Of a stretch of DNA of 64,000 nt, positions 41,601 through 56,600 are shown one piece after another. The notes beneath the pieces were generated by a model that saw only the letters and a list, made by a program, of their open reading frames with translations, was not told the DNA's origin and ran no database searches. Each line of letters begins with the position of its first letter. Positions within the stretch are counted from its first letter, which is position 1. This DNA comes from Sanderia malayensis. Taxonomy: Eukaryota > Cnidaria > Scyphozoa > Semaeostomeae > Pelagiidae. The translations under genes and the position numbers were made by a program. The stretch is from NCBI GenBank assembly GCA_013076295.1, contig RQOL01000024.1:434001-498000 (forward strand), written 5' to 3'.

Positions 41601-44600
41601 CTCCGAGGCACTAGGGGTTATTAATTGTGAGAAAATATGGCCTAGGTAGGCATGACAGTTGTCGATGATGGTATGGCAAAAGAAAGTTGTTAAGAACATA
41701 ATTAATGGTTAGTAACATCACTCTGCCCGCTTGCAAGTTGCTTAATTGACTGGCAAATCATTGCTTTACGTGTGCATCTGCGTAAATGGTCGGCCTGTGA
41801 ACATTTGAGCTGATTTTCTTCCTTGGACTGTGAGTCTGAGCGTTTGATGACTGAATCCAATCAGATACGTGCAACGAGAAGCGAATTATAATTCGTTTTT
41901 TCATGTGGCGGCGTGACATTTTTGATATTTTTATACAGTCAGCGAAAATAGGAAGCATTTTGATTCAAAATAAGAATGATTCGAAACTTTGGGCATTCAC
42001 AATCTACTATAGATCACAGTCTATTAAACGTCCCCTCTGATAAACGCCTCGTAAAAATCTCGTGAAATTGAATAAACGCCCCGTGTGTTATATATTACGG
42101 CCGTGGGCGAAACTTGTGCGTTCATGTGGGAAAATCGGTTGGGAGAAAACTCGTGTCACGGAAACCAGTTTTCAATGAGTTTTGTTTAATGAAACCACTG
42201 CATTGTTTCCGTTTCACCAAAATCACCAGAATCAAGAAAAATCGAATGCTGAAGGGATATCCCCATTCAATGAAAGAGCATGAAACCGCGACAAGAGTTT
42301 CTTCTAGTTAAAACAGGGGTAGCTAGGTACGGAGTGAGGAACTGTTGCTCGAGTCACCAAGACGACGACGTTCGAGTTAGGTTGATGTGAAATCCGGTGT
42401 GTAGTTCAAAAGCCGTCTATTGCTGCGCCATATGTAAACAGTAGCATCGACTATAGATTGCAGCATTTTCGGTGGCTATGTGATCAACTATTCTGAATTT
42501 GCCCACGGATTGTTGTTATGATACATCCTATCGATTACTCATAATAAAAAATAAATAAATTGTTTTGGAAGCAGGGCTGAAAATAAACAAGCATGCGATA
42601 ATGAAGAGATTTTGAATTTTCTCAAGACGACTTAATGGATAGACATGTTGTGAATAGGCTACAAACAGGACATCTAAGTATGGGCATGGTTTTGTGCAAT
42701 GTACACGAGATTGAAATTAGCCAATTGAATTGAGAATTTGAAACTTTCGAACTCGTCACGAAACATTAAGGTACGATCTCGAAAAATGTTTCAGAGCAGT
42801 TTATAAATTGAAATTGTCGAAATACGTTTTAGTAAATTCGACTCACATTAATATCACGCGATAAAAGCAAATACAAAAATATATGGGAGCCTGGGTTCAT
42901 TTGAAGAAATCGTCTTTAAATAACTAATAAGGACGTGTTTGTATTAATGTTGACGATATATGAAACCATTTATGGGAATAGAGGGTTTCCTAATTGTTTT
43001 CTCAAAGCAAAGATAAGAAAAATACAGTGACTAAATGGCACAGATTAAATGTCCTTTTGCTGGTCTATTATTTTTTATCAGGATGAAAGTATATTTGCAA
43101 TCTGCTAGAAGTTCTTTTTCGAGCTAGGTTATGGAAGTTCCGATTGAAATCTGAACGTGATTGGCAGCTATGTTACGTGCCATGCACCATGTTCATAACC
43201 CATCAAAGACAAACGTTTGAGTTGAAAGTGCAAAGAACGGCCGGGTAAAAAGACGAAAAAGCTTTAAAAAACAAAGAGGGATAATCTAGAAAAATAAACA
43301 GAACTTTGCACCGTCGAATCTCGATCTATCAAATCTTAAATAAACTTGTTGGTCTGTAACAAACTGTACATCTAATTCATTTTCGAAGTGCTATCGTTTT
43401 AATAAGTCCCTCATATAATCAAATATACATTCCCTTTAAGATTTGCCATGTATCAAAGTTGCACTGTGATCTCATAGAACACACATATATAAATAATGTA
43501 GGTTACTTACCTCTATGGGTTGTGGCAGACTTTCGTGATCAACAGTGATTTGTGCCAGTGATAATCCGAACAGGCTAGGACGGGAAGAGATGAAGATGTC
43601 ATCTTTGGCATGGTTATTATTACTATCAAAGCTGAAACTGCGGAAAAGGAACTTTCGCATGATAGAAGATGTCGATCTGTATCTTTTAATATCTTTCATT
43701 GCACGGTAGCACTGACTAAGATTGCAGGCCTGACTGAATAACTTTGTTTTCGTTCTCCTTACTGCCTATACATGCAGACGGCAAACGGCAGCTTTGTTAT
43801 CTTGTAAATTTTATACAAGTAATAGCAAATCTAACGGTATTTCTAATGCAAAATTCGCCCACAATTATTTGTGACTTGCTATCACACTGCACGAATAAGA
43901 AATGGCGTACTACATCACGCGCGACCAATCCGTAGATAAATACACAATGTTCACGACCATTTAATCTTATTTGCCTCATATGACCGCAACTTGTCATACT
44001 AGAAAAGCCGCGACATGTAGCAACACTTGTTATATTTGCTCAACCGTGGAGATTTGTGTGTATCACACAGGTGCTTGTAATGTCCCCCCTGGAAATTTCG
44101 TTTCATGCATTCTGCCCTCTTTGGAATGTGTTGTCGTTGCGGTGACTCGCTGTGGCAATGGTCAATTCAATGTATCGAGCTGTATACGTGACTTGTATGG
44201 CAAGTGTGAAAGTTGAAGAATCGTTCGCTGAATTGTTGATAAATTCTCCGGTTTGGAGGGATGAAAAACTTCACGTTTGTGCTGCAATTGATTGCTCTGA
44301 ACTGAAAATTGTGTCGCTCCAAGTTTAACGGTCAAGTATTTTAACCTTGGCAAAGCTATGCGATGGGCCTACATTCACGTTTCTTCTCCACGCAATAAAA
44401 TGAGCCAGGTGTGACTATTCGTGGCTCATCCATTCAAGAGTGTACATTGAATAAATGAGCCAAGACATTGTAAGAAAGGTGGAGCCTCAAACATGCATTG
44501 GTTTGACACAATGCCAACTTGATATGCATTTCTCAATGAATGAAACGAAATTCAGTATCTATCCATGAATCTAATTGTGAATCTAAATCACATAGCGTGA

Positions 44601-47600
44601 ATCAGAAACTGAATCTGAATCTTATCGATTTTCGCAGCCAAGATTGCAAAGGTGGCTCCATTTCTTTTTGTCTGCAGTAACGCATGCGTCATGAACCATA
44701 TCCTTGAAGGACATTATAAATAAGTACCACGTGAAATAATCAGATAAGCAAATTTGATAAACAGAACTAGAAATATTATCATGCACCGCAGTAATGGACA
44801 ATTGAGCATTGTCGTGTCATGTGTTCTCTCTTTCAATTGCATGCTTTGCATGGGTTACACACGAGCAATGATATGAACCTGTACCTGACACTGATCTCGC
44901 GTAATCCCACCGCAGTCAGTACAACCAGCCATGGGCCATATACAATGTCAATTCTCAATATATACTCTACATTGAATTTTCAATATTTCATTTTCTATAT
45001 GCTTATTGTATTATCATTTTACCATCAACATGGTTGATTGGTTGGTGGGAAAAAGACACTGTAATATAATTAATTTTTTTATACGTGGCACAGGTTTTTC
45101 TTTCACATAAGATTACACATCTTTGACCAAGCCTTCATGGATTCTTAATTTTCACATTTCACCCAAAAATGTTCTTAAAATACTCTTAATTTTTGAAGAT
45201 TGCTCGATTCACAGCCTGAAAATGTTTTCAATCTTCATTCACAAAACATTAAAATGTTCTTAGCAGGTTCTAAACGTTTTGCCCCTGGAAGACTTGTTGT
45301 TATACATGGCGTGCTGCTTGCTATAGAGAAACGTACATTCGCGCAAGCATTACACTATACAGTATATCAATGTTTAGTGCTGTAGAATAGGATGCATCAA
45401 CAACGAAGAGAATCTCTTTGGGGTTTCGGCCTGGTTCTGTACGCTCTTTCGCAGCGCACATCCACAAATCCACGATTTCATCATCATGTGAATATTTTCT
45501 CAAACACGCCCAGCTTTGCCCTTAATTATACACATTCATATTCACAATGAAAATTTTCGTTGTTTTGAAAAAAACTGCTGGTTGTATGGTACCACATGTA
45601 ATATCTACTCGGACCATTAAACTAAGGGATACATAGAATAGCATGGCTCGAGCTGGCGAATGTTCAACTTCTCAGGCTTAAAACTGAAGAACAAAGCAGT
45701 TAACGAATGCTATAGGGTGGTTCTTACTGCGTTTACTAAAATAGGAATGCAAATTGTTGGAGAGACAGGCCTAGGTGACAAATACAAAACTGCTCAAGTG
45801 ACCTCTACATGATCCAAGCGAGAACAGTTGACGCACGATTGAATCATTTGTTTTCGTATTCCAGGTAATTATCCCTCAGGTCATACGGGTAATTTCTCTG
45901 ACCGGGCCTCTGGATCTGTGTTAATAGTTTATATACCAGACATTGTTATTGTAACATTTAGACATTGTTCCATGGATCTGCTGGATAGCAAGACAAGGAA
46001 TTTCGATTAAAACACTGACCAAATAGATTCCAACACGATGGTCTCGCCTTTTTCTTTGCCTGGTCAGATTTGCTCGCGGTTTCACACACTATTTTATTAT
46101 GCTTGGAAACTTGATAAAAGCGATTGAAACATGACAATTTTGGGGAGTCGCACACACTTTTTTTGTAAGAATAGCTTAATTTTTGCCAAGCCTCGATAAT
46201 ATTTCATTGCTATTCCAAATTTTCACTTTTTCAACAACGTTGAGCCTTGATACTCTTAGCTAAAATTATTTTTGCAAAAAGGACAATGTTTATAAAATAT
46301 TATATAAAAAATTCGCTTACAGTTTCTTAAAGGTTTTAAAGGAAATTTAAACAGCCTCGGAACCATTCTAATCTCTCAAAAGGTGACGCGGTGTGGATGG
46401 GAACGAGGCGGTCTCAAAATAGTGTCGTGGTAGATTTGTGGCGTTTGTCTTTGAACTCCGCAGGTCAAAGCAGCTTTTTAGCGGCAGCAAGTAGTTATAG
46501 ATTTCGATACTTATAAATTCACCCTCGGCTTGGTGCTTAAGGAATTGCTTATGGGTAACAATGAGCTATAAATGGATCGGGCGATCCTGGGAAAATGAGC
46601 AAGGGTCACGCTATACGTTTGATGGTTTTTGAATTGATCGACAACTTACAATTGTAAATGATGCAATGGAACAAAGTAGAGCTGTGTATGAAATGCATTT
46701 TACTGAGAACTCACAAATTCTCCTCCGTAGAGGTGAAAGACAATCGTCTCCACAGTCAAATTAACTAAACGAACTGATGTTTTTCAAGTAAAACCCCAAT
46801 TCTGTTTCACTTTGATAAACTCTGTTTAACAATTGGCGTAATTCCGAACTGAAATTTAACTTGTTTCAAATTAAATTGAGAGTTTGACAAATACAAGGAT
46901 TGATTTTAGCCATTCCCCTCTATGCAAAAGCTTTGTTTGGACATGGTACAACTGAACAAACGATACCTGTCTATGATGCGAAAGCGAATTTTTATGGCAA
47001 AACTGAAAAACTCAATAATGTCACTATACTGACTGTGAAGGAACTTTTAAGAGTGAAAGAGAGGGAGAAAGTTGTGTATGTCAATGTAAACATTGAAGAG
47101 ACTTACCATCCTTGAGGTGAATTCAGCGGGCTTCCTTGTTTGCTCGGCTTTTTATGCAATGCCCAATTGATTATTGGCGATTTCATCGGCGATCTCCATC
47201 GTTTTTGGGCGCTTGGAGACTCTGAAATGGATGTGAAACAATAATGTAAGGGATTGAAATTTCCATTACAACAAACATAAAGATTTGATAAATGAGATTT
47301 TTAACATAGCTTCAGAATTGTTGTGGAAATTCTGGAGCTATTTTAGAAATCTCATTTATCAAACTCTAACTACAGTCAACTCTGTCTAATTCGAACAGCC
47401 TGGGGAAGCGTGAAAATGGTCGAATTACAAAAAGTTCGAATTACAGAGGTTTGTTTTTTAAGAGTTGGTTCATTAGTGATCCTTGAAGGGACAGAGAATT
47501 TTGTTCGAATTAGATAGAGTTAGAATTACACGAGTTCGAACTATGCAGATTTGACTGTAGATGCAAAACGATTTCTGGATCATCTCGAGGGTGCTGGAGA

Positions 47601-50600
47601 TTTCCAGCGGACTTCTGGAACTGTTTAGGATTTACACTCGAGACTCGAGGTACAACGGACAGCTAAATGATTGTGTGGAAATCTAACGGATTTCTACGGA
47701 CCTCTAGCAGACATTTACAGACCTTAAATGGATCTAACTACATAAATAACACCAAAATGTTATTCATGCTGAAAACTTTCGCCGAAATCTCTGTATACAA
47801 AACTAAGCAAGTTTTCTCATTTTGTTGACCCGTGTGCTAAAACCAAGAGTATTACTCATATCACTTATGAAACATTGTGAAACACTGTGAGAAATGTTGA
47901 GCATTTCTCTCAACTTCGTTTACAAAACACAAACTTCGGTAAAACTACTGTGTCAATTTAATCTTATTTCGTTACGTGAGATTCTATTAAAGGCAAGCCA
48001 CTTTGGTGAGATCAATTCATTTCGGCACGACTTCAACTATTTCACCGCTTCGCCACCCCTTTCTTCAGGCATTCAATCAACCAATTCGAACAATGATGCG
48101 AGCAAATTTTGTTACATTATCAGCATGGTTTTATTGACAATTTTCCGGAAATTAATTGTTGGGAAATTTGGTTAGATATAATTTTGAAAGCTGGTGTAAG
48201 ATGGTGAAGAAGCCAAATCTCAGCTTAGGATATCATGTGATTTGCAGAATTGGCAGAATGTATACGATGTTTCATAGAAGTACTTTATCTGGTCTTACTT
48301 ACTCAACACAATAAGCAACGCTACAAGCAATAACTAGCGGTCACTTGTAGAGGTTTTCTCGGAGGTTTCATTACGTGTGACTGTGTACTGCATTGATATT
48401 TCTTTCTGGCCTGCACAGGGCAATGTTAGAAGGTCTGATTGTAGCTTTTAAAATACAGCATTAGGTTCGGTACGAATACGAACACTATCGGTTCGAGAAA
48501 AAAAAGAAGGTTTGAACCAAGGCACGTCATGCTTTAACAGACTCCCTCCAGCTCAAAGTGGGACCTGGACATGGGTTCGAGTACGGTAATGGACTCTAAC
48601 AAATGCTTGAACAAATACTATTTCAGTTCCAAATTGGTGCATGGATTTGAGTACATTAAAGTGCTCGAACCAACGCCCTCGTGTGTTTCAAAAGAACCTA
48701 TACATGGCTCGAGCCAAACCATGCATCCGTGAATTTTCATGGCAACAGACTGCATTGAAATACTGTCTCTGATGCAATTCACAAAATCAGCACTTGTGGC
48801 CACATCACCGATGAATAAGACCATGATCGATGCATAATGAATAAGACCATTATACATCGATCAGGCAGTCACGCAATGCATTCAAGTAAATCACAATCAA
48901 AATTAACAACGCATTATTACAAGCATTAGAATGGAGTAACTGATTTGGCTGCTGCCATTATGTGTTCGCATTCTTTAATCAAAGCGACTACCCGGCATTG
49001 CATACCATCCTCAGACGGAATACCTCTTTTCAGACAGCGGAGAGGGGTGTGAATGAAAAAGGAAATTAATCGTCAATAACGTGAAAGGTTGACCTCCCCT
49101 GATCATGTAAGTTTGATTAGGGTATTGATTTAGAGCCAGGGCGAAAATAAATGAGATTTACTCGTTTGAATAGCCTGTTTACAATTAGATGACGCAGTTT
49201 ATTTCAGTAGTTGCCTTGAGGCATTAAGATAAGAACGAAAACAGGTCTCTCAACATTCCATAGCTACATGCAATTACCAACCTCGGCAAACATCCGAATT
49301 CAAGAAGGCGTTGAGCCCCTCTTCAGTTGTTGCCAAAGAAAGACATTTTAATGCCGTGGGGAACGACGAATGTTTTCGTAATTTTGGCCTGGTTTTCGAG
49401 TTCTTTCTGCCGCTGCTGTTCGATGCTGTTGAAGGTGTTGTTGTTGTTGTTGTTGAAATCTTTTCAACACTTGCTGATGCAGTAGCCATACTTGGCTCAC
49501 GTAGATACGTATCCACTGCAATAATCACGGTTTGAAAACTCAAATATCGAGACGAGACGTTGCTTTGATTGTTTTCATTAGAGCTTGTTGTGATTGAGAC
49601 CGACTTTAACCATGAGGTATTTGACTCCACTAGCAGATTCCGACAAAGGAATAAATTTATTTATTGCAGTCAGAATACCTCAAATTGCTCAACACTTGAT
49701 TTCCGAATCGTTACTAACGACTAAATTGACAATAAAATTTGAGCATGATTTACAATGTTTGTTCAGCATTTTAATTTCTGCTCGATGACGAAAACTAGCT
49801 TGATTTAAAGTCGAGCAGCTAATATAGCGAATGCATGCAGTTTTCGTCACACGTTTCCCATTGCTGGTCGATACTGCAATTCTTCTCCAATTTGATATTG
49901 ATTGCTTTATATAATTGGAATGTTGATGGCCAACGAAATGATATCGATGCCTGCCCGAATCTGATACCTCACAAAACCGATGCGCACTGCATGCAACCAA
50001 CACAAACACCAAGTTTTCTTCTTCTGTAAACAAGTTGTAGTTCTGATGTTGACTAAAGCACCGATTAATTGCCAACAAGGGCCATCTTTTCTGTGCCTTG
50101 GGCTTGCAAGCAGCATAAGCAAATTCACTTCAAATGAAAATATAGCTGTGTCGAGTTTTTATGGATGTATATGCCTCTTTTCCTGTTTTGCTTGCCAACG
50201 GAACGAATAAATATTTATTGTTTAAAGATCGGTTCGAATTTCGAATTGAAATCGCTAATTCGAAGCGGTATTAATTTGGCTGCAATTTGTTTCACACGTC
50301 CCACGTGTCATATCAATACCACCTGAAAGTCGAACTTCGATGCCTGTAAAAAACTACCTCGTCTGAAATGGTTCGTTCACCTCAATCGCAAATCTTTATT
50401 TCGGGGGTGCAATTGCAAATAGCGCAAAATCACGTTTACCCGCGTTTGTCGAAGTGGCATTCGACGTCGTGCGCATGTGCAGTAAATTTTAATTGCGGCA
50501 GACAAAACGGCGTCTTTTAATACACTGCATTTCTCTCATGCAAACATTTATTTGATGAAAAGACGGTTGAAGGAATATATAGCCCCCTCTCTCTCTATCG

Positions 50601-53600
50601 CTTCACCACTCCATAAACTCAAATACCCATACAATGTGCACACTCACACACCGAACCGCATGAAAAATGGTGTTTAAGGTTAGGCCATAAAACGGAAATT
50701 GTGGCAACATCGCATTGTTCAATTATTCAATGGCTTATCCCAAAGCTAATTTCGAGATGCAAAGACATTGGAATCAACTTTGTATTGCTTGGCAGAATTT
50801 AAATCGAAAAATCAATATGGACACAGCATTTGTAAACGAGATTCCATTTAAGCCGTGCTAAATGATAGTAGAGCCAATACCCATATGCCCCCTGGACATG
50901 CCTCTAAACCCAGTATTGTTCAATGCATGCTTGCGTATCTGCACGGAGGGCTCAATCCGATTCTAAACAAGCATTTTCTCCTCATCAATGCTGTATGTCA
51001 ATATACGATATTTAATATATCGCCAACGCTTCATTGTTCGACATGTACTTGACGTAAATAGTACGCAGCTCTTTGGAAAACCAGCATGACTTAGGGCCTG
51101 TTTATATGGAGCCGAGTTACTCGGCTTCCCGAGTTACTCGTTAAGCCGAGTTACCCGCCTTGTATACAAAATCAATGCAATCCCGGGTGAGTGTTTATAT
51201 GAGACAGACGAGTAACTCGGCTAGCCGGGATCCCGGCAAAACAGCCGAGATCTCGGCATATCGAGTAACTCGTTTCTGTCATATAAACGCAAATGTGCCG
51301 AGTTACTCGGCTAGCCGGGACGAATTCGGACATAACTCGCATGCGTGAACTGTTAACCAAACCACATTGTTAACCAAACCACCTCATGTAACAAACACCA
51401 TTCTAAAAGTAACCTGGCCACCCGAGTAACTCGGTCTCATATAAACAGGATTCAATTTTCATCCCGCCTTGCCGAGTTACTCGGGAAGCCGAGTTACTCG
51501 GCTCCATATAAACAGGCCCTTACTGACCGCCAATGCCATAACTTTCCAAGGGGTAAACTGTCCCTCGGTATTCCTTTCTAAGCAACGCAACAGTCCTAAA
51601 TCTGGTTGATACTGCAAGGCAGCAAGCAACGTTGTCCTGATATCATCTAAAATCCTGATATCATACTAAAATCCATCATGTGTACCCTTGACATGATGGA
51701 TTTTTATTTGTATTAACTTTCACTGCAAACTAATAGTGGAAAGGTGGAAGGGCCAGCCATATACATGACGTATGTCTATTGAAAGACAGGAAAACAGTTG
51801 ATAGTGATATGACAATGACAATGATGATTATGATTATGATAAAAGCATCTTGCCCCAATCTAATTATAACAACAATGGCCACAAAACATCAAATCGCATG
51901 CATTTTTCATGCATTTGATGACACGAGCAGCCAGTATGATCTGTTTGACATGAAGAGATACATTAATACGGCATTGTGTTAGTCAGCGGAGAGAGTTTTA
52001 CCCGAGATTAATAACTCTTACACTGTTTACAAAGGCTCTTGCATTGGTCCGAGGCTGTCGGTCATATTCCATGATCAGTGATAATCTGACAGCACCGACG
52101 CCAGTCGAGGTGAGAGGTTGCTGGTTTTGTAATGATACTGCGTAATCAGACTGCACCACACGGTCACGAACGCCATCGGTCATCTCCTTCGGAGAGATAT
52201 CTATTAATAGCTACTCCGCAGAATTACTTATTGTTGTCATAACAATCGTTATGAATCGTTACGATCAACATTCAATGCAATGAAATCCCCACAATGAAAT
52301 AAAAAACCCTTTCATGTACCAAACCTCCAGGCACCGAATCTCTTTGATTAAGCGCCCGGGGCGTTTACTGGTTACAGCACATTTTAGGGGGGTTAATTCG
52401 AGAATGGTTTACTCGAGGGGTGCGATTATTACAGCTTGGAGTAATGGAAAAAAGACGCATGGATAACTGGGTCGTTAAAAATAGAAAATGGTCTGGTTGC
52501 ACCTTGTCTTTATGAAACAACAGCGGAAAAAAGCCGCCACCCACCATAAATCAACTCTTTTATGTGAAATCTGCTTGAAGAAGAGGTTGTTTGTTTTCAA
52601 GTATTTTGCAACAGGATTTTGTTATCATTGGAAAATGCAATTTCACATTCTGTGCACCGTCAATTACAATGATGCGTCAATTGACACAAGCGAGAAAAGT
52701 AATACATGTTAGCCTCGATTTGACAAACTTCTGATACATGTCTCCCCCCTTTTGGGTTGTCACATGCATCATAATCATAATCAAAATTATGCAGGCAATT
52801 TTGTAGGGGGTTAGCAGGGCCACACACCATCAGAAAGCAGTTGCAGTATTTGCGAACGACTCAAATGTGTAAATATTTTGATCTGCGCGTTGATCCCAGG
52901 CAAATAGACAGATCAACGAAAGCATCTTTAACCGCAGGTCCTGCTGTATTTTACGAGAATGAGGTTTGCGAGCTGATGATATTTAACAAAACGTTCTGAC
53001 ATTGCTTCGCGTTAGACACCACCCGTCTGGTATACACGTTTCTTAAGGATATCAACAGCGTCTTGGCTGAATTACGGGGGGCTGCTTGTATGCCAAAAAT
53101 GTTTGCCGAACCTTAGTAACCACGCATACTATTAACTGGCTGGCTCTTGTCTGCCTCTTACTGCAGTAAAAACACGCATGTAAGAACCTGTAAATTTCCA
53201 TCCAGCCTATTATTCCAAGACAATAGGCTATTGTTTCTTCTATTGTTTTGAGCAGAAATATCACCCAGAAGGTTCTTAATCCACTGGTTCTTACATGCGG
53301 GTTTTTACTGTAAATAGACATGGAGCACAAGTCCACTGTGAAGTAGTGGATATTGTAATGATAATATAAACTCACCAAACTCGATTCTTGGTCGAGAATC
53401 TTTCTTCTTTTTGAGAATGAATTCGCATCTTGACTTGGGTGATTCTGGCTTCAGATTCAATTCGTTGTCTGGCAATGGTGAAGCATTGGGCGAATTTGCA
53501 TTCGATTGTCGAACATGGTTCATTTTAATGCAATAAGGGATTTCGTGACCTGAAAAACAAACGTTGCAAATTGAGTTACAGTCGCCCAGCGTTTGAGATA

Positions 53601-56600
53601 CACAATACCTCGATGGTTCTGCAATTAGTCAACTTGAATTCCTCGATGTGTCAAATATTTCCTCCCTCATTGATTTTGACTCCCTCCATCACTCATTTTT
53701 CTTACAAGAAACTCGGTACTACTAGGGCTGGTGAAAACTTTAGAAACCAGCATTACTGAATCGAAAATACTTTCGAGAATTTTTTCAAATGTTACATTCA
53801 CTTTCACCTTTGTAGTTTAAGAAACTTTTAAGAAAGTTTGAGGACTTAATTCTCGGGAAAATTGAACTTTCATTGCCCCAAAATCTCTACGCTTCTTATC
53901 AATGAATGTGAGTAATAACTGTTACAAACTCCTTAACCCTGGATAACTCGAAAATAAGAAAAATCTTAAGAAACTCCTGCTTTCCCCAAATGTTATGGTG
54001 CACAAGTTATTTTTCCTAAATGATGTTAACATTCTTAAAGCCTAAAATCGCATCTCCCTTAGAATAAACGCAGACAGAGCAGCATTTTGCAAATAATTAA
54101 CATTGTGAATATTATAATTCGCATTTTAATTTAACATTGTAAATATTATAATTCACAGCCACCCTCATTGCCAAACAATATGATTGTATTGCCAGCAGAA
54201 CACAGTAACATGTAATGCACAAACAAGCACTTACAATAATCCAATGTTTTCATGCACTCCCTTCGGTATACTAACTGACCAAAACCAAGTTTAGGCTGCA
54301 TATGTACACATTTGCGTATCGACAAGTTATCATTTATTACAGTGTGGGTGTGAAATACAATACAATATGACCTCAAAATACATATTGATCAAGAAACGAC
54401 AAAATCGTAAGCATTGGGCATTAAATTAGTAATTCTTGCCAATAAAGCCACCGCCGAACTAATCACAAGAGGTGTTTTAATTTGGGAAGAATGTTATTAA
54501 CGCGAATGTGGAGCATAAAGAATTCAGAGCATTTCATTTTATATGGAGCTTTGGATCATTGTTTAATAAAATTGCAGAATATTAAGCCTTTTAGGCACAT
54601 TTAATCGTCTATAAGCTGAAAACTGTTGCCAATTTTGGTTTAATTTGAATAAAGAAGCCGAAATTTCAAGGGATGTTTTGCACAAAAACCGCTACATAAC
54701 CATCTTGACTTCACCAGAGGTAGTGCCAATTTTTACTAGGGTTACGAAACAAGCTTGACTAATCAAAAGAGAAACAGTTGTTTCTTGAAAAACTGCTGCA
54801 ATTGTCAAAACAATTACCGTAATCGATGAAGCAGTAGTGGCTACAATTTTTGAAACAATAGCTACCAGAGGCCAAGATTAAACGATTAGTCTTTGAAAGG
54901 AACAACTCGAAGATAACATGAATATTTATCTGACATTGTATTATTATTGTTGTAGAGTTTTCTTGAGGAATCTCCACAACTTAATTTATTTTGAGAAATT
55001 TCTGCTGTTTACAAAACAACTCAAGACGTTTTGGAGAAGCGCGACAAAACAACACATCACTCGAACTGGCATCTCTTTCTAAACCCTTCAACTACTTCAA
55101 AGGAAGGAACTTTCGTGGGAAGGAGCAACATCTAAGCTTCAGCTAACAATAAATATAATTTTTAGATAATTTAAAATGTGCAAATAATTGTACGAATTTC
55201 CTTTCGAGCTTTACTGATACCTGAAGACGAGTAAAGCTAGAAACGTCGTGTATTTCATTATTTCTTTTGCACATTTTAAATTATATAAAATTATATTTAT
55301 TGTTATATATTTTCATTTGATGTGCTGAACGCAAGCAATTTGGATTTTAAAGTTTTAGGATGCATGTGATTAAACGCTTAACATACCTATAAGTGGATAG
55401 GCAGCATTTTCTTTGCCAGAAACAACCCAAAGCTGGTATTCACATGGATTAACATTCTGCAACAAGAAGGAATAAATGAAGAAATAAATGAAAGAATGAA
55501 GCAAAGAAGGATAATATCTTGAAGGTGAAATTCTTTGCTAATTTAACTCCAGAGAAACTTTACAGCAAAGAGAGAAATCTAAACAACCACTGATTGTTTA
55601 TTCGTTGACAATGTAAAGTAGCAGACTTGATGATGGAAGTATTTTTTCAATTTCAATCAAAAGTCAATTGCTCTAAATTTCAGAAACAATTAATCAACAC
55701 TGACATGTGATGCTCATTCTGCAATATGACTGGCTAATTCAAACATACAATGAATTAAACAAAACTCGATAGAAAACTGGCAAAATTTATGAGCAATTTT
55801 CTCACCTGAATTTCAAAGCCATCCAGAGCCATTTTGAGGGTCGATTTCACGTCATCTTTATTTGTGACGGGCAAAGACAAAGGCTGAAAAATAAAGTGTC
55901 ATTAATAGATATTTCTAAATATAATAATATAATTCTATGTGAAGTGTATCTTTATTAGCGTAGCTATAAGGGCATCAAAATTTATGTTAAATACACAAAC
56001 AAGTTGCCATCAATATCCTATAATAGTAAATATTTATTTATTGCTTGACAATTGTTGTAATTTATTTATTTACTTAGATTACGATTCAATTACCATAGCG
56101 TTTAAAAACTGCAAATTTCAGAGAGTTTTCCGAATTTGAGGCCCAATATATACTCGGGTTCAAAAATATTTAGTGAATTATTAGTTATTTATAAGAATGT
56201 ATACAAATAGTTCTTCATTTTGAAAATTACAAAGTCCCTATGTTTCGCAAGGTCCTCAGGTACATGGTCCTCGGGCCACATGGTCCGTGAAAAAGTGGTG
56301 CTCAACGCATGTTCCACGATTTTCCTTTACTCAATATCTTCATTCATGTCTAGACCTCTACACGTGCTCTGCTCACGCAATGCCAAAGTGAAATAATAAT
56401 TTTTAATTTTCCTTCATTCATTCGTTTCATTTTGAGAAATTTTGTCACAGTTTGCATAAAAGTTCAAGAAGGCTACATCGAGAGATTACTGAGAAATATC
56501 TCAAAACAACAGTTGAAACATAATGTAACATCTGACTTTGCTAAGCACTGAAATAAATAATGGAGTGTTTTTGGAATTTTCACAACATACACAGGAAGAT

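Larger units (their letters stand above)
47222..49281. other. ARHGAP20-like intron (2.1 kb)
   Basis: Holds the stem-loop at 47284-47363 and the MITE at 47371-47559. The remainder shows no supported feature. Confidence 0.45.
49516..53375. other. ARHGAP20-like intron (3.9 kb)
   Basis: Contains the Harbinger-like element at 51094-51519, an ACGCCC/CTCGAGGGG MITE fragment at about 52345-52425 and the MITE at 53162-53312. No exon was found. Confidence 0.45.

Noticed and set aside
46900..47115. Plus-strand 71-codon ORF with protein-like composition
   Set aside because: It ends over the splice donor of a real minus-strand exon (47221-47107) and no homologue or splice partner is evident.
51094..51519. 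CRISPR-like direct repeats of CGAGTTACTCG
   Set aside because: The repeats are palindromic, irregularly spaced and enclosed by transposon ends in an animal genome.
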